DNA of 64,000 nucleotides from Sternotherus odoratus (Eukaryota; Chordata; Testudines; Kinosternidae): contig JAVMKO010000001.1 of NCBI GenBank assembly GCA_032164245.1, positions 287,687,041 through 287,751,040 of the forward strand, written 5' to 3'. Of this stretch, positions 21,491 through 32,384 are shown in pieces. Below the pieces are notes generated by a model. It saw only the letters and a program-made list of their open reading frames with translations, did not search any database and was not told the origin of the DNA. The position numbers were made by a program, and so were the translations under genes. Numbering within the stretch: the first letter of the stretch is position 1; every line of letters begins with the position of its first letter.

Positions 21491-21889
21491 AGAAATCTCA
21501 CTTCATCAGTTGCCTAACCAGTGCCATCGGAATTTTCAGCCTGACTATAACCTGGCAACCTTTGAAGATATCACAAGAATTCTTGTGGGATTGCCAGTCT
21601 ACTTTTATTTAGTAGTATTTTTATGGTATAAATTGCTCTCTTGACTGGTGTGTGTGTCTCTGTCCACGCACATAATAAATACACACAGCATCTATCCAAA
21701 GTCCTAATGGCTGGGCATAATTTACAAAACTGGGATTAGTCAAATCTTAGACACACCCATTCTGTCTAATCACTTGAAGTCAGTGAGAGTTAAAGGCACT
21801 GAGACTTTTCAAAATTGTGCCCATCATGAGCCCGTGAATGGTATCGAGGACCATGTAAAAACTTTAATTTGTCCTATGCTATGTTGCAG

Positions 21890-21938
21890 CCTAGGTGGTC
21901 TGGTGGTCCCTTCTGGGCTTAGAGTCTATGAATTTATG
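21890..21938 (+). mobile_element. CR1-group LINE tail
   Basis: AGGTGGTCTGGTGGTCCCTT, CTGGGCTTAGAGTCTATGAA and TTTATG form a short CR1-group 3' end with the octamer-like tail. Confidence 0.6.
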
Positions 21939-22079
21939 CACCACGCTAGTTCAGAAATGTCCAACCGTGCTTCCCTCATTTTTCACTCTTTTTTGTTTTA
22001 AAATAATGTTTTGAAGCTGAGCCTTCCATTCAAGGATTGAAAAGTGTTTAAGAACAGTGAATTAAGCTACTCAGCATTC

Positions 22080-22225
22080 TTGTGAGAGAGGGAAGTATTA
22101 TTACTGATGTTTTAGAGGTTGGGAAACTGAGGCACCAAGCCATTCAAACAGTTTGGTAGAGGTCATATAGGAAGCTGGAGTTAGAGCTAGGGATAGAATT
22201 TGGGACAGCCCTGTGCCTTAATCCA
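22080..22225 (+). repeat. MIR-type SINE
   Basis: TTTTAGAGGTTGGGAAACTG, AGGCACCAAGCCATTCAAAC, GTCATATAGGAAGCTGGAGT and GAGCTAGGGATAGAATTTGG are in MIR order. Confidence 0.7.
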
Positions 22226-22258
22226 AAGATAGTCTTTCCTTTCCTTATAAAGCATAAG

Positions 22259-22372
22259 GCCCCGATCCAGCAAAGCACATTTGTTAGTGTCCGAGTCGTG
22301 ATTTCAATGAGACTACTTTCATGTTTGAAGTAGCACACATTTTTGAAGTATTTTGCTGGATATAGTAAAATG
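22259..22372. repeat. Ancient palindromic amniote repeat, copy B
   Basis: It starts CCCCGATCCAGCAAAGCACA and ends AGTATTTTGCTGGAT, the reverse complement of the start. The centre is TGATTTCAATGAGACTACTTTC. The arms are about 50 bp with much divergence. Same family as 672-778 and 46990-47482. Confidence 0.7.
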
Positions 22373-22379
22373 CTCCTCG

Positions 22380-23825
22380 ACCTTTCACCCAAAACTCCAA
22401 TTGAATCAAAATATTTATTGGGATCCAAAAAAAGTTGAATTAACTTTGTCCTTTTTCCAGATTTTTTTTTTTTTAAAGAACTGCTCACATCTGAGCACCT
22501 GGGCTCCAACATAGGCTAGGAGCAGAAATGCTGACAAGGACTCGTAATATGGAAGGCCCATGTTCCAAAGCACAGGTGTTGTGAGGGGGAAAAAACCAAA
22601 GCAAACCTGGGCTTGGACTCGCCAATCTGCTGTGCATGTCTGAGTGGGGTAAAGTGGATGGAAAATAGCCAGTAAAGAATTCTCGCTACACAGGCAAACT
22701 CTGCTGGCATTAATCAAACACAGCTGCCTCCTGCACCAGTTGCCCTCCATGCCTCTAGTCTGCTAGGTGTATTGAGGGAGGGGGAGGGAGCAGGGAAGGG
22801 GCATGCTAGAGCAGAGTTGCCTTGTGCTGCTCCTCCACTGGCGTAATTTCGAGCAGCCCTTTAGCAGCATTAATTTGTGCCAGAGCCAGGTGTCACAGGA
22901 TTAAGGATTTTCAGTCATCAGCCAGCGATCCTCCCACCTCGACTGCATGGGGTTCGGATACTATGGAAAATGAGCTAGCTAGCTACCAATGTATTCCATC
23001 TATCCTGGCTGGCACAGAGTGCATGTTCAGCACTGTGCAGGCTTGGGGCTTTCTAAGAATGTAACTGCACAGTCCTTTTTCACGTGAACGGGGAGAGCGC
23101 TCAGCATCACTAACTCTGAGGGAGAAACCACCAGCCTGGTTGACTCAATAAACCGAGCTAACGGGTCAAAACATCAAATTCAGTTTTCCATTGATGGGTC
23201 TGTCTGCACTGGAGTCAACAAATTCTCCATTGTGCGCGGTACAAACGACCTTTTCTTCTCTGGCAAGCTGCAAGACCTCTTTGTTCCAACTATTTTTTTC
23301 CTTCGTAGAACAAACATTTATTGTCAACAGTGCAAGAAAAGCCGGCTTCCCTTATGTCTGAGTTCCCATGTGTCTCTCTTACACTATCCCAGGGCATTGA
23401 TAGTGTACAGGCTCTTGTTCCAGACCCTTATCTGGCTTTTATTTCATTAGTGCCCTCGGAGTCTACTCCTATTCAACAACCTACTGTATCTCTGTGACCT
23501 TCTGCACTGATAGCTCACTCCATCCTTTAAGCACCAAAATAGAGTTCCCTGCTTTCATCCGCTTGGCATGTGAAGCTCCAGACGTTGCCCCTACTTCCAT
23601 GGCCGTGGAGTTTATATTGACACGGTGGCCTCATGGTGATATTATCAAGAGCATTAGCCTGAGTAAGCTGTCTCACTGTAGTCCTGTATTATGACACCGG
23701 CCAGTTACTTTGCACTCCACCTTGCAGAAGGCAGCTTCCTTGTAGTTGAGTAATAACTCTAGTCGCTGGTTCCAGACTTGCCTCCTGTGACATATAAAGG
23801 CAGTTATCGCCTTGTGGTACATATG
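22380..23825. other. Unassigned non-coding interval
   Basis: Mostly unique sequence. The part 22850-22930 (CAGCATTAATTTGTGCCAGA, TTAAGGATTTTCAGTCATCA) is repeat-free and could be regulatory, with no further support. No exon recognised. Confidence 0.35.
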
Positions 23826-23828
23826 TTG

Positions 23829-23900
23829 AGCCAGCTCCTCCGCTGGCATAAAAGCAGTCAGTGGAGTTATGCTGGTTTATATCACCAGAGGAACTGGCCC
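23829..23900. repeat. Ancient palindromic repeat, copy C
   Basis: GAGCCAGCTCCTCCGCTGGC and, in reverse complement from the right, GGGCCAGTTCCTCTGGTGAT; the centre is GTCAGTGGAGTTATGC. The arms are about 35 bp. Member of the common 'gggccagatcctcagctggtgtaaat' family. Confidence 0.7.
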
Positions 23901-24024
23901 AGTAACTTGCTTGCATGGTGACTAGCTGCAAACATTATCATAGCAACACTACAATTGGAGGATTTCAGTATTTGAAGTGGATTTTTGCAAGGCAACTGAA
24001 CTATCATGGCCCAAGCCAAGCATT

Positions 24025-24095
24025 TGTGTAGGTTTACTCCAGGCGTGACTCCATTGAAATCAGCGGAGTCACACCAGCTCTGAATTTGGCCCATT
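24025..24095. repeat. Ancient palindromic repeat, copy D
   Basis: TTTACTCCAGGCGTGACTCC, ATTGAAATCAGCGGAGTCAC and ACCAGCTCTGAATTTGGCCC show the same plan as copy C, 125 bp downstream of it, with inverted GTGACTCC/GGAGTCAC. Confidence 0.65.
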
Positions 24096-24179
24096 GTGCT
24101 CATCACAGCTGAGACGAAGGAAGACAGTCTCTGCATGTGTTTGACTGTGAACTAGCAGTTATAGGTAAATAGGGAAGAT

Positions 24180-24270
24180 GGCCTTATGGCTTAAGGCACT
24201 GGCCTGAGACCGGTGGTTTGGGCTCAATTCCTGCCTCCTCCACAGGTTTCCCGTGTGACCTTGAGGAAGT
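24180..24270 (-). repeat. MIR-type SINE fragment
   Basis: TTAAGGCACTGGCCTGAGAC, CGGTGGTTTGGGCTCAATTC, CTGCCTCCTCCACAGGTTTC and CGTGTGACCTTGAGGAAGTC follow minus-strand MIR. Confidence 0.65.
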
Positions 24271-24271
24271 C

Positions 24272-24448
24272 ACATAGGTCCAGATTTTCAAAAGTGACTG
24301 GTGATTTGGGGCACTCTGAGTTGGGGGTACCCATCCTGAGATGTCTAAAAAGGGGCTGTTTTTCAGAAACATTCTAAAAATTAAGACTTTAAGATGTCCC
24401 AAAAGAGCCAAAATTGGGACACCCCCCAGAGCCACTTTGACAACACAA
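24272..24448. repeat. Ancient palindromic repeat, longer family
   Basis: GTCCAGATTTTCAAAAGTGA, GGGGCACTCTGAGTTGGGGG and GGGGCTGTTTTTCAGAAACA form the left arm; CAAAATTGGGACACCCCCCA and CACTTTGACAAC form the decayed right arm. It is the 'ttttcaaaagtgactagtgattttgggtgcc' palindrome and directly follows the MIR at 24180. Confidence 0.6.
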
Positions 24449-24479
24449 GCCTGAGTGTCTCTCTGCCTGAGCCCCACAT

Positions 24480-25330
24480 GTGAAAAATGTCCTAATACAT
24501 CCTTTTCCCCATCCTTTGTCTGCCTTTATGGAGAGTGTAAGGCTTTTATTATGTCTGTACAGCACCTACAGGGTCACAATACAGAGCACAGCAAAGCATT
24601 TGCTGGATGAAGTGAAGATGACTCTGTTGTCATTCCAGGCCACCAGAATGATCTGCGGTGAACATCTTTTAAAGATATCCCTTCTCATCCCCAAGGACAC
24701 GGGCCTTCATGTTATGTGCTATGAATGTCTTTGGGTAAATAAGGCCTGATCTGAAAAGTCATTCTGGCATTTGCTGTCTCCATATGTGCAGCAGACCTGC
24801 CAAAAGAGGTTTTCTGTTTAAGCGAGTGGTACTCATCATTAGATGATTATGAGCTGGAGAGCTACTTCATCATCAAATGATGTTGTGGAGAGCTGCAAAA
24901 TTATTGCAGGGTGATGTAACATTTCAATCCGCCATTCTCCTATATTGATCAATGCCATGATGCAAAGATTACAGTTTAGTGTCAGGTTGTCACCTGTGAT
25001 TATTTTCTGTCTCCATGTCTTTCCATTTGGTACAATCTCTCTCCTCTTTTTTCCTAACTTCTGGGAGGGATAGGCCAGGACCCTAGGGTCTTCAGGTGCC
25101 AGACAATTTATTCTTGTGATCAGTATTCTTTTTGCCCTGCCTGAGGGCACAAACCTTTTGTTGTCTTTGCAAGTATTTGCATGTAGTTCTAGAGCTAGGT
25201 TGCTTTGTATCCGGAGGCAATTCAAAGGATCCTGACAAATGCCACAAAGCCTCTGGCTAATGATGGAGTTAATTGGCTTTTATCAAGTAGTTTAAGGGCC
25301 AGTGTATGAAATAAATTGAAACCCCCATAA
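24480..25330. other. Unassigned interval with a MIR 5' trace
   Basis: GTGTAAGGCTTTTATTATGT and CTGTACAGCACCTACAGGGT near 24534-24575 resemble the MIR 5' block on the minus strand. The rest shows no recognised element. Confidence 0.35.
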
Positions 25331-25331
25331 T

Positions 25332-25429
25332 ATCATAGAATCCTAGAATATCAGGGTTGGAAGGGACCTCAGGAGGTCATCTAGTCCACCCCCTGCTTAA
25401 AACAGGACCAACACCGACTAAATCATTCC
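25332..25429 (-). mobile_element. CR1 LINE 3' terminus
   Basis: ATCATAGAATCCTAGAATAT, CAGGGTTGGAAGGGACCTCA, GGAGGTCATCTAGTCC and AACAGGACCAACACCGACTA give the same end as the copy at 14582. Only the last ~100 bp are present. Confidence 0.9.
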
Positions 25430-25762
25430 ATATCATCTGACTTGTAGGTACAGTAGATCTTTAAAATCAAAGGACCATATCCCCAGCTGTGGCCAGTTTC
25501 TGGCTCTAATCCAGGCACAGGTCAGAGCAGGCAATGGGCTGGTTTAATATGTACCAGCTGGTAATGATCCTCTCAGGGCCTCTGCCAACTGGGGATTGCC
25601 AGAGTGTAACATTCTCCAGCCACTCCGACTCCCACCCCTAACCTGTCCTCTGAGCTGGCATCTGGTAGGAAATGGATGTAGGCACCAGCTCTACTGGTTC
25701 TGTGCCTCCAGGGGACTCTCAGGCTAAGGTTTTGTGGCCAGCTCTGCTCCCTTTGTGTCACC

Positions 25763-25883
25763 TGGGTGACCAGATGTCCCAATTTTATAGGGACAGTCCT
25801 GATTTTTGGGTCTTTTTCTTATACAGGCTTCTATTACCCCCACCCCCGTCCCGATTTCTCACACTTGCTGTTTGGTCACCCTA
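25763..25883 (+). mobile_element. TAGGGTGACC hAT MITE, copy 2
   Basis: It begins TGGGTGACCAGATGTCCCAA and ends TTGGTCACCCTA, with the full internal order TATAGGGACAGTCCTGATTT, TTGGGTCTTTTTCTTATAC, ACCCCCACCCCCGTCCC. Its first A has become G. The flanks TGTGTCACC and TGTATACC could be a diverged duplication with one indel. Confidence 0.88.
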
Positions 25884-27030
25884 ATTGTATACCAGAGAAT
25901 CTGCCCAAGATACACCATTTAGGGGAAAACCCAGTTTCCATTGTTTGTCATACCAACATGAAAACAATGTTTTGTGCACTCTTTAGTTTAACAGAAGGTA
26001 ATTAACAGCAGGTATTGCCCAAAATGTAGCTTGACAGTAGTGATGTGTAAACATGAGCATTCACTTTGACTTAAGTTGTTAGAAGGGGAGAAAATGAATT
26101 ACCACTGACAAGGGACAATGGAAAGTCATATGGAAAAATAGAGCTGTTTTTAATATTGCTTTAAGATCTTTTAGTTATATTTTAAAGACAGTGAAATCTT
26201 GCTGTAATGTGCAAACCTCCAAGAGGCAATCTCTTCTCTACTAAGACCATTTTAACCATCCCCAAGGTTTCTGGTACGATTATGTTTGACCGTTAAAGAT
26301 AAACGCTATGAGGCAGCTGATTTTTGCCAATCCCCACAGGGGTTCCTTAAGACAGGTTTTACTGTTTACTGAATACAGCAGCAGTCCAGATGTTTTTCAG
26401 GCAGATGTTGCCTTACTTAACACCAGGCAGCATATTTCTTGAGCTGCTATTTTGTGTGCATAAAGCAGCTGCAGCTGTGATTCAGAATGATTTTTCCCCA
26501 TGTCATTTAAATTTCCTATGTAATTTGTGTACCCCCAAATGGTTTCATATTTAAGAAGCATATCTCTTAAGCAGTGACATTTGTTTAAAAAAATACTGGA
26601 GTATTGTTGCTTTAGGATTTGTTGTGGGTTTTTTTAACAGTTTTTAAAGGAAACTATTTCTCATTGCACGGAGCTTTCAATCTCCTTTGTATAGACAATT
26701 GATTGGATTGGATCCAGGGTCGTCTTTCTGGAGCCAAGGCAGCAGTGTCAAAACAAGAGGGAACAAGGTCATGTGATGCATCTGTATGAGCTGCTGGAAG
26801 AATCCTCCAACTTCCTCATTTCTAGGGTTAATTTTTGACTCAGCCAATTAAATCACAGAAATAACTTTCAAGGCCTCTATGATATGCTTCCTGAGCCCTA
26901 TGAAAGACAACTCTTTTAAATTTTAGCATGAAAACTATGAGCTCTGAAAAGGTGGGAGTAGATTTTTAAAGACCATCAAGATGGTAGACACATGCAGTCT
27001 GCAAGAACCCGCGCTCTAGCCTGTAAGATC
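25884..27030. other. AT-rich unassigned interval
   Basis: Repeat-poor, AT-rich sequence with no coding signal and no recognised element. Confidence 0.4.
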
Positions 27031-27049
27031 CTCCAAACAATTAATTTAC

Positions 27050-27520
27050 ATTTATAAATATGTTTTCAGAAATCCATATGATTCTGCAATCTTCTTTAGA
27101 CCACCTCACCCAAAAGGTAGACAAATTTCACAACTGACATGGGTGAAACAATCTGCCACTCCATGATAACAAAATTAGGTATTTGGGGGATAAAACTAAA
27201 GAGACTGAAAATACTGGTAGACGCCATCATCTCTACCTTGCCAGCTCAGTACATGACTCTTGGGTCTCCCTGAAGGGGCAGAAAGTTCTGATTCAAGCAG
27301 CTTTTTATGTTGAATGGATCACAAAACTTCTAGTCCTACAAATAGAGGGAATATGAATGGCACTGAATGAAATGGTCTTTACCCCTGACTTGTAGGTCTC
27401 AGAGTAGATACTTATGGATACCTACTCCTGGTCAATTCTGCCATGAAGGACATAGATCTTACTAACTGCAGTGGAGACTCAGGAACAGAAAAACATAACT
27501 TAAAAAAGTCTTGAAGGAAA
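27050..27520 (+). pseudogene. L1-like LINE ORF1 fossil
   Basis: In drifting frames the translation gives LTQKVDKF near 27105, a coiled-coil-like stretch, then SPEGAESSDSSSF near 27270, close to the L1/Tx1 ORF1 RNA-recognition start 'GlPEGaEgsdp..F', and later a run with VDTYGYLLL. Many stops and indels. It lies about 600 bp upstream of a same-strand RT fossil, so both probably come from one insertion. Motif-level recognition only. Confidence 0.45.
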
Positions 27521-27631
27521 CGTGTGTGTGTGTGACATCAATGCAGCTATGTGATTAACATGGCAATATTGTTTAAATTACTTAAATTTCTGTCATTTGT
27601 TTCTTATTAGTCCTATGCACATCTTTGGATT

Positions 27632-27942
27632 CAGTGATGGGGAAGTGGAGTGACTTGAACGTTGCTACCCCTTCCTCATCAGCAGTCCTGCCGGTACAGA
27701 CTCTATTGGCAGGATTGCCAAGGGGGGAGGCAAAAGGGGCACAAGGACGTTAAAGCACTCCCATGGCAGCACTTTAATGTCTCTGCTGCTGTTGAGGCCA
27801 ACAGAGGGGGGAGGAACTGGATTGTCGCTGAAGCCCCCAGCTCCACCCCTTCAGCCTAAGGCCCCGCCCCTTCCAGGGGACAGGTGTGGGGGATGGAGCT
27901 GGCCCTGGTACTGCTAAGTCTTTTGACTTACTTTCACCCCTG
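27632..27942. mobile_element. GC-rich hAT-like insertion in the L1 fossil
   Basis: The right end, read in reverse complement, is CAGGGGTGAAAGTAAGTCAA, the terminus of a turtle hAT family. A decayed partner CAGTGATGGGGAAGTGGAGT starts at 27632. The middle is GC-rich (GGCCCCGCCCC, GGAGCTGGCCCTGG) and unlike the AT-rich neighbourhood. No 8-bp duplication is evident, so the left boundary is tentative. Confidence 0.5.
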
Positions 27943-28035
27943 CCATTATACCATTACTTGTAACAAATATATCCTAATTAATGGGATTAAAATAATAGTA
28001 GTTACTTTTTAGGTTTCACGAAAATCTTTTAAAGC

Positions 28036-28081
28036 GACAGAGAGTCTTGTAGCACCTTATATAGACTAACAGATTTTAGGG
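28036..28081 (+). repeat. Dispersed unit 'AGTCCTGTGGCACC', short copy
   Basis: GACAGAGAGTCTTGTAGCAC and CTTATATAGACTAACAGATT match the start of a widely dispersed reptile unit also present at 29517. Class not known to me. Confidence 0.55.
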
Positions 28082-28149
28082 ATGCAGCAACACAAATGCA
28101 CAGTTCCTTGGAGAACCTAAAAATTCAACAGATTACTGAAGAACAAAAG

Positions 28150-28868
28150 TACAGTATGAAGCAGAGATACCAGTTGAGGAAGTCCAAAAGTGATAATGGA
28201 CTTTCCAAATAGCAAACCTGCAGGACCTGACAGATTTAGCAATGAGTTCTATAAATCTATTAAGGCGTTTCTAGTGTCTCACGTACTTCAAATACTCCTA
28301 CACTCCACTGAGCAGGAACAGGGTATTACCATACTCTTGACCATTATCATTAATTAGTCTAGACAATAAAACACTGGCTCGAGTCTTAGCAGACCAGCTA
28401 TCTGTAAACCTGTGACTACTAATTTATGGCTGACCAATCTGGCTTTAGTCCAAGGTTGAGCTACCAATCATTATGTTCAGTAAACACTAAACATCATTCA
28501 TCACACTAAATGAATACAAGCAGCTTACTATACTATCATTAGATGCAGAGATGGTGGGTTCTTTGGGATAATCGTTTTCTAGCACTGAGGAAATTTAAAA
28601 ATTTGGACATAATTGATTACCTCCATCAAACTCTTCTACAATTCTCCATGTGCTTTCCTTTGATCAGGAGCTGTTCAAAGACTTTCTCCTGAAAGAGCAG
28701 GCAGATGTGGTTTTTGTCACCCCTTCCATTTGTTCTTTGCTTGCAGTGCTGGAGACTCAGGGCATCGTAATCCATGGCAAAGTACATACAATTGCTCTCT
28801 ACACATGTGGCATCCTGCTTTCTGTCAGAGAAGCTCTTGTTTCCATTCAGTGCCTTAAAGTCTTAAAC
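28150..28868 (+). pseudogene. L1-like LINE reverse transcriptase fossil
   Basis: Motifs come in the right order across frames: KPAGPDRFSNEFYKS near 28215 (family 'gPDGFtaEFYK'), NLDNKTLARVLADQLS near 28360, LLSLDAE near 28540 (family 'LDAEKAFD'), then in the frame from 28650 GIVIHGKVHTIALYTCGILLS. The last piece aligns with the catalytic 'Y-x-D-D' box, whose two aspartates are lost (YTCG at about 28800). Stops and frameshifts are frequent. The fossil ends where a hAT is inserted. Confidence 0.65.
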
Positions 28869-29396
28869 CATGGGTCTCAAACTCAGTTTACCTCAGGGCC
28901 AGCCCTCAAATCCTCCCAGCGGGCCAATAATGTCACTGAAGATGGTGTTCAGAAAAGAAAACATTTATATTGTATTTTTAATTTTGAGTTTCTTAGAAAC
29001 AACAAAACTGTCATGCAACGTGATGCAATTCTTTGCCTTCCAGAGAGCTTTTTGTGTTTGCCAGACACCTGGCAATGCTTCAGTTCTGTCAGTTTGTTGA
29101 TGTTTGGCCTCGGTGACTGAGCAGTTGAAACCTTCAGGACTGCAGCAAGGTGGGTGTCAGAGTTGTGTTTGGTACTTTGACTTGTTTATATTCATTGCGG
29201 AAAAAAGTGTCGCTGCCTCCATGGCTGACTCTGCCCGGTGACTAATGGTGATATCTCTGTCCCTCTCCCCCAGCCAATGGGGGCAGAATAGGGCGGTGCC
29301 TGCAACAGGCAGAGCTGGCGGCGTGGCTGCATGGGTCTCTCCTCCTTGGGCTGCAGATGGCCCATGGGCTAGGTCTTTGAGACCTCTGTCTTAGAG
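28861..29396. mobile_element. hAT element inserted at the end of the L1 fossil
   Basis: Element at 28869-29388 (520 bp). The left end is CATGGGTCTCAAACTCAG; the right end reads CAGAGGTCTCAAAGACC in reverse complement. The flanks TCTTAAAC (28861-28868) and TCTTAGAG (29389-29396) agree at 6 of 8 positions. Inner GCCAGCCCTC and CAGCGGGCCAATAATG match the 'ggccagccc..gcgggcc' style of this hAT group. No transposase. Confidence 0.8.
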
Positions 29397-29516
29397 ACTT
29401 ACAGCACTGTATCTGTGATTGTCTTTTGGTTTCTGCTGCTGCTGCTGTTGTTAGAGGTGATGTCATTAGGCACCAATAAAGAGACAGACTCTATAATAGA
29501 TTTTACATGCTGATAA

Positions 29517-29606
29517 CAAGAAGTCCTGTGGCACCTTAAAGATTAACTAAAGTATTGAAGCATAAGATTTCATGGGCTAATACCCACTTCATTGAATACA
29601 AGCATG
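29517..29606 (+). repeat. Dispersed unit 'AGTCCTGTGGCACC', longer copy
   Basis: AGAAGTCCTGTGGCACCTTA, AAGATTAACTAAAGTATTGA, GCATAAGATTTCATGGGCTA and ATACCCACTTCATTGAATAC. This block is very common in turtle DNA ('agtcctgtggcacctta(t)agactaacagac..gagcatgagctttcgtgggtgaatacccacttc'). I do not know its superfamily. Confidence 0.7.
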
Positions 29607-29984
29607 CTTATAGTCTCTGAAGTATTAAAATAAGTGGGGGTCCAAGTGTTGCCTGATATAACTTAAGTAATAATGCTAATTTTGAATCTCTTTTGTATAC
29701 CAAACATAGTCACTTTCATAAACGTAATAACTTATGGTTACCTATATATGGCCAAGCCATCTGGGTAAAAATGGATCTCCTGCCCTCAGTGTTGTGCTTC
29801 CTACTGTTCTCCAGTAGTTTGGTAGGAAAAAAGAACTTGCGACTATTTAAAATGCCATGAAACTGAGTATCAGCTGATTGAGTCTTCAAAGACAAGAAGC
29901 CAAAAGGAGATAGTCATCCTTTATTGGGAGAGATCAGTACAGCTTCCCTTAAATGGTCAGGGTGTTTACTGGAGAGAAATGTTA

Positions 29985-30720
29985 ATGGGAGCTTCTGGCA
30001 AGCAGCAAATTGCAGTCAAACCTAGCTCAAGAAACACATCGAGAAACTGATGTTCCTGTCAGCTATTATCTAACTTCCTCTTACTGAGAAGAGTCTTTGA
30101 GAAGGCAGTGGCAGGCCAGCTCTCAGTTCCCTATAGCATTTGATATACTCAAATTTCTTGGATGCCAATCACCATACTTCAATCCTATCCAGGCCACTGA
30201 AATTACATTAGTCACAGCAGTTGCTCAAGTCTATTCTGCTTAAGTCCTAGATTGTGCCCCAACCATGGTATTTGAGCACCGCACAAAGACTATATAGACC
30301 CTTCAAGACCGAGGCCAGAGATCTTTGCAGGTATTGTGAGATTTTGTTAATTATGGGGTGCCGTTGACATCACAGCATAACCCTTCAAGAGCGGACTGAA
30401 CTGCCTAAAAGTGGATTTGCTCGTTCCTCTCAGAAAGATCGCTGAGGATGATGATAGGAAACGTCTCCTCACCTTGAGTCATTCCACAGAATGAATCCTG
30501 TTGGACTTTTTATTCAGTGTTTTTGTGAACTGGCTGGGGGAAACTGAAAGACTGCAAAGGCTAAAGTGTTGTCTGTAGGCTGGAAATACCTAGCTTCAAC
30601 AATCTCTGTGCTCTTCCAATGTTAGGCACAGATTGGGACCTGGATGAAAGTTGTTTGAGTTAAACTCATTGTGGATAAGCTGATCATGATGATGATGATT
30701 GATGATGATGACAGTAAACA
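29985..30720 (+). pseudogene. L2/CR1-clade LINE reverse transcriptase fossil
   Basis: Across frames the order of motifs is RT-like: a PVSYYL piece then RRVFEKAVAGQLS near 30085-30125 (family 'RPVSnlpfl.kv.EkavaGQL'), FNPIQATEITLVTAVA near 30180, SFLSERS near 30424, a VIPQNESCWTFYSVF piece near 30480 (family 'GVPQGS.lsP.LFnvy') and VKLIVDKL near 30660 (family 'LKLNpDKTev'). All frames are broken. The fossil runs into an ATG repeat. Confidence 0.6.
30683..30713 (+). repeat. (ATG)n microsatellite
   Basis: Ten or so ATG/GATG units at the 3' edge of the LINE fossil. Confidence 0.8.
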
Positions 30721-30763
30721 GTCTGAGAATATGGCAAAATCTCTAATCACTATATTAACGAGG

Positions 30764-30896
30764 GGCTATGCTAGATGTCCCGATTTTATAGGGACAGTCT
30801 TATAGATTTTGGGTCATTTTCTTATATAGACTCCTATTATCCCCCACCGCCTGTCCTAATTTTTCACATTTGCTGTCTTGTCACCTGAGGCTATGC
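30764..30896 (+). mobile_element. TAGGGTGACC hAT MITE, copy 3, 5' TIR partly deleted
   Basis: Element at 30772-30888. Perfect target duplications GGCTATGC at 30764-30771 and 30889-30896. The left end reads TAGATGTCCCGATTTTATAG, so about nine bases (GGTGACCAG) are missing from the left terminal repeat. The right end is CTTGTCACCTGA. The rest follows the family. Confidence 0.9.
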
Positions 30897-30899
30897 CTA

Positions 30900-31690
30900 C
30901 TTGCCTCTTATGAGAGTAGTTTTAACCACAGGGCACTGGTACCCTATGAAAAAGTACTATAGCAATTAATAATAAGTGTTTAGTTAAGTCTCTTTAAAAT
31001 TCCAAAGGTTATTTTCCAAGTAATTTCTATTAAACCTTTTTGACTTCTTCTCTATTAAATTTTATAGGACTCTTCCATAAAGATGAGGTCATCACAGTTT
31101 GTAGATTTCTTGTTTGTAACTGAGGCCAGAAAAGACTTCACTGGTTTTTGGATCAGACCGTGAGTGTTCTCATCACCCTGTATGTTCAGCTTGTACTTAT
31201 CTACAAGGAACAACGTGGTGTACACATTCCCTCTCATAGGTTTCACACAGTAGTGTCTGAAATGGTTCATCATTGTACAACTGTTAGCACTGGAATCTTG
31301 ATGTCCTATTCTATCCAGTCTAAAATACGCATTTATTTTTTTTTACTGCTATGTATATATTTAAGCATTTTGGCAGCTTCCTGATTGTGTGTGGGGGAAA
31401 TGAGCTCAGTATTTTGTGACTGGCAATATGAAAGTAGAATAAGGAATGTGTATTTAAAAATATACAAAAAAATAAATAAATAAGCTACAGTTTTGTGGAG
31501 AGATATTAATAATGCTGATCTCCTTTGCATAGCCATCAATCCATCTCCAAGCAGTTTACAGTGAGGTCAGTTCACCATAGGGGGAAGGTCATCCACGGAT
31601 GTGGTTAAATTCTCTGTCTCTTGGAACTGTTGAATCAAGTCTTTCTTTTTAAATGACATTCCATAGCTAAACCAAAAGTTAATGGGCATG
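30900..31690. other. AT-rich unassigned interval
   Basis: No exon or named repeat. A possible MIR-like word occurs near 31548. Confidence 0.4.
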
Positions 31691-31704
31691 ACATGAAGCT
31701 CACT

Positions 31705-31785
31705 GTGTGAGATTTTGTGGCCTTTATCAGCCAGGAGGCCAGACTAGATGATCCAATTGTCCCTGCTTGCTATAAAATCTATGAA
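31705..31785 (+). mobile_element. CR1-group LINE 3' end
   Basis: TGTGAGATTTTGTGGCCTTT, AGGAGGCCAGACTAGATGAT and TGCTATAAAATCTATGAAGG give the familiar 3' terminus. Confidence 0.7.
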
Positions 31786-32340
31786 GGTTTTTGACTGGTA
31801 TAATTCTATTGATGTTGATAGTTACTCTGGATTTACAGCAGTGTAGCTTGGCTCAGAATAACATCCTGTTACTGTGTGTCTGTCAGTATATTGCCCATGT
31901 ATATTTTAAATCACACTTGGACTCTCAACTTGCCCCCATCTCCAAATAATATACCAAGTGGGCTTTGATTGCTCAGTTATGGTGTTGAACAGTCAAATTT
32001 TTGGCCTTGTTTGTGAATCATTTGCCAAAATGTATTTCTGACTCTTGTAGGAAGGTTGCATCACTTTGCACATAGTTAGTTATAGCGCATTAAAACATTT
32101 ATTGTAAAAGCAGGGGCCCTGCTCTGTTGCTTTTGTGCTTTTTTGGCTGCCTCTCCCCTCGTAGGCATCTCCCAGTGTGTGTCGGAAGTCCCAAGCAAGT
32201 GGAGACCTGGCTCCTATGCCACCCCCTTGAAGACACCAGCATAGTGACTGTTGGGGTGGAGAAGGATCAAAATCAATGCAGGTCTGCCTATCCCCAGCAT
32301 GAAAGATTCTTGGAGACCATTACCAGCAATCTAAATCATC

Positions 32341-32358
32341 TGTCTGTCTGTCTGTCTA
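32341..32358 (+). repeat. (CTGT)n microsatellite
   Basis: Four to five CTGT units. Confidence 0.85.
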
Positions 32359-32384
32359 AAGCAGTTACATGTCTCTTATCAACA

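Noticed and set aside
28650..29120. 156-codon plus-strand frame as a possible gene
   Set aside because: The first part is L1-like RT remains and the second part is in the hAT at 28869; a chimera of two elements.
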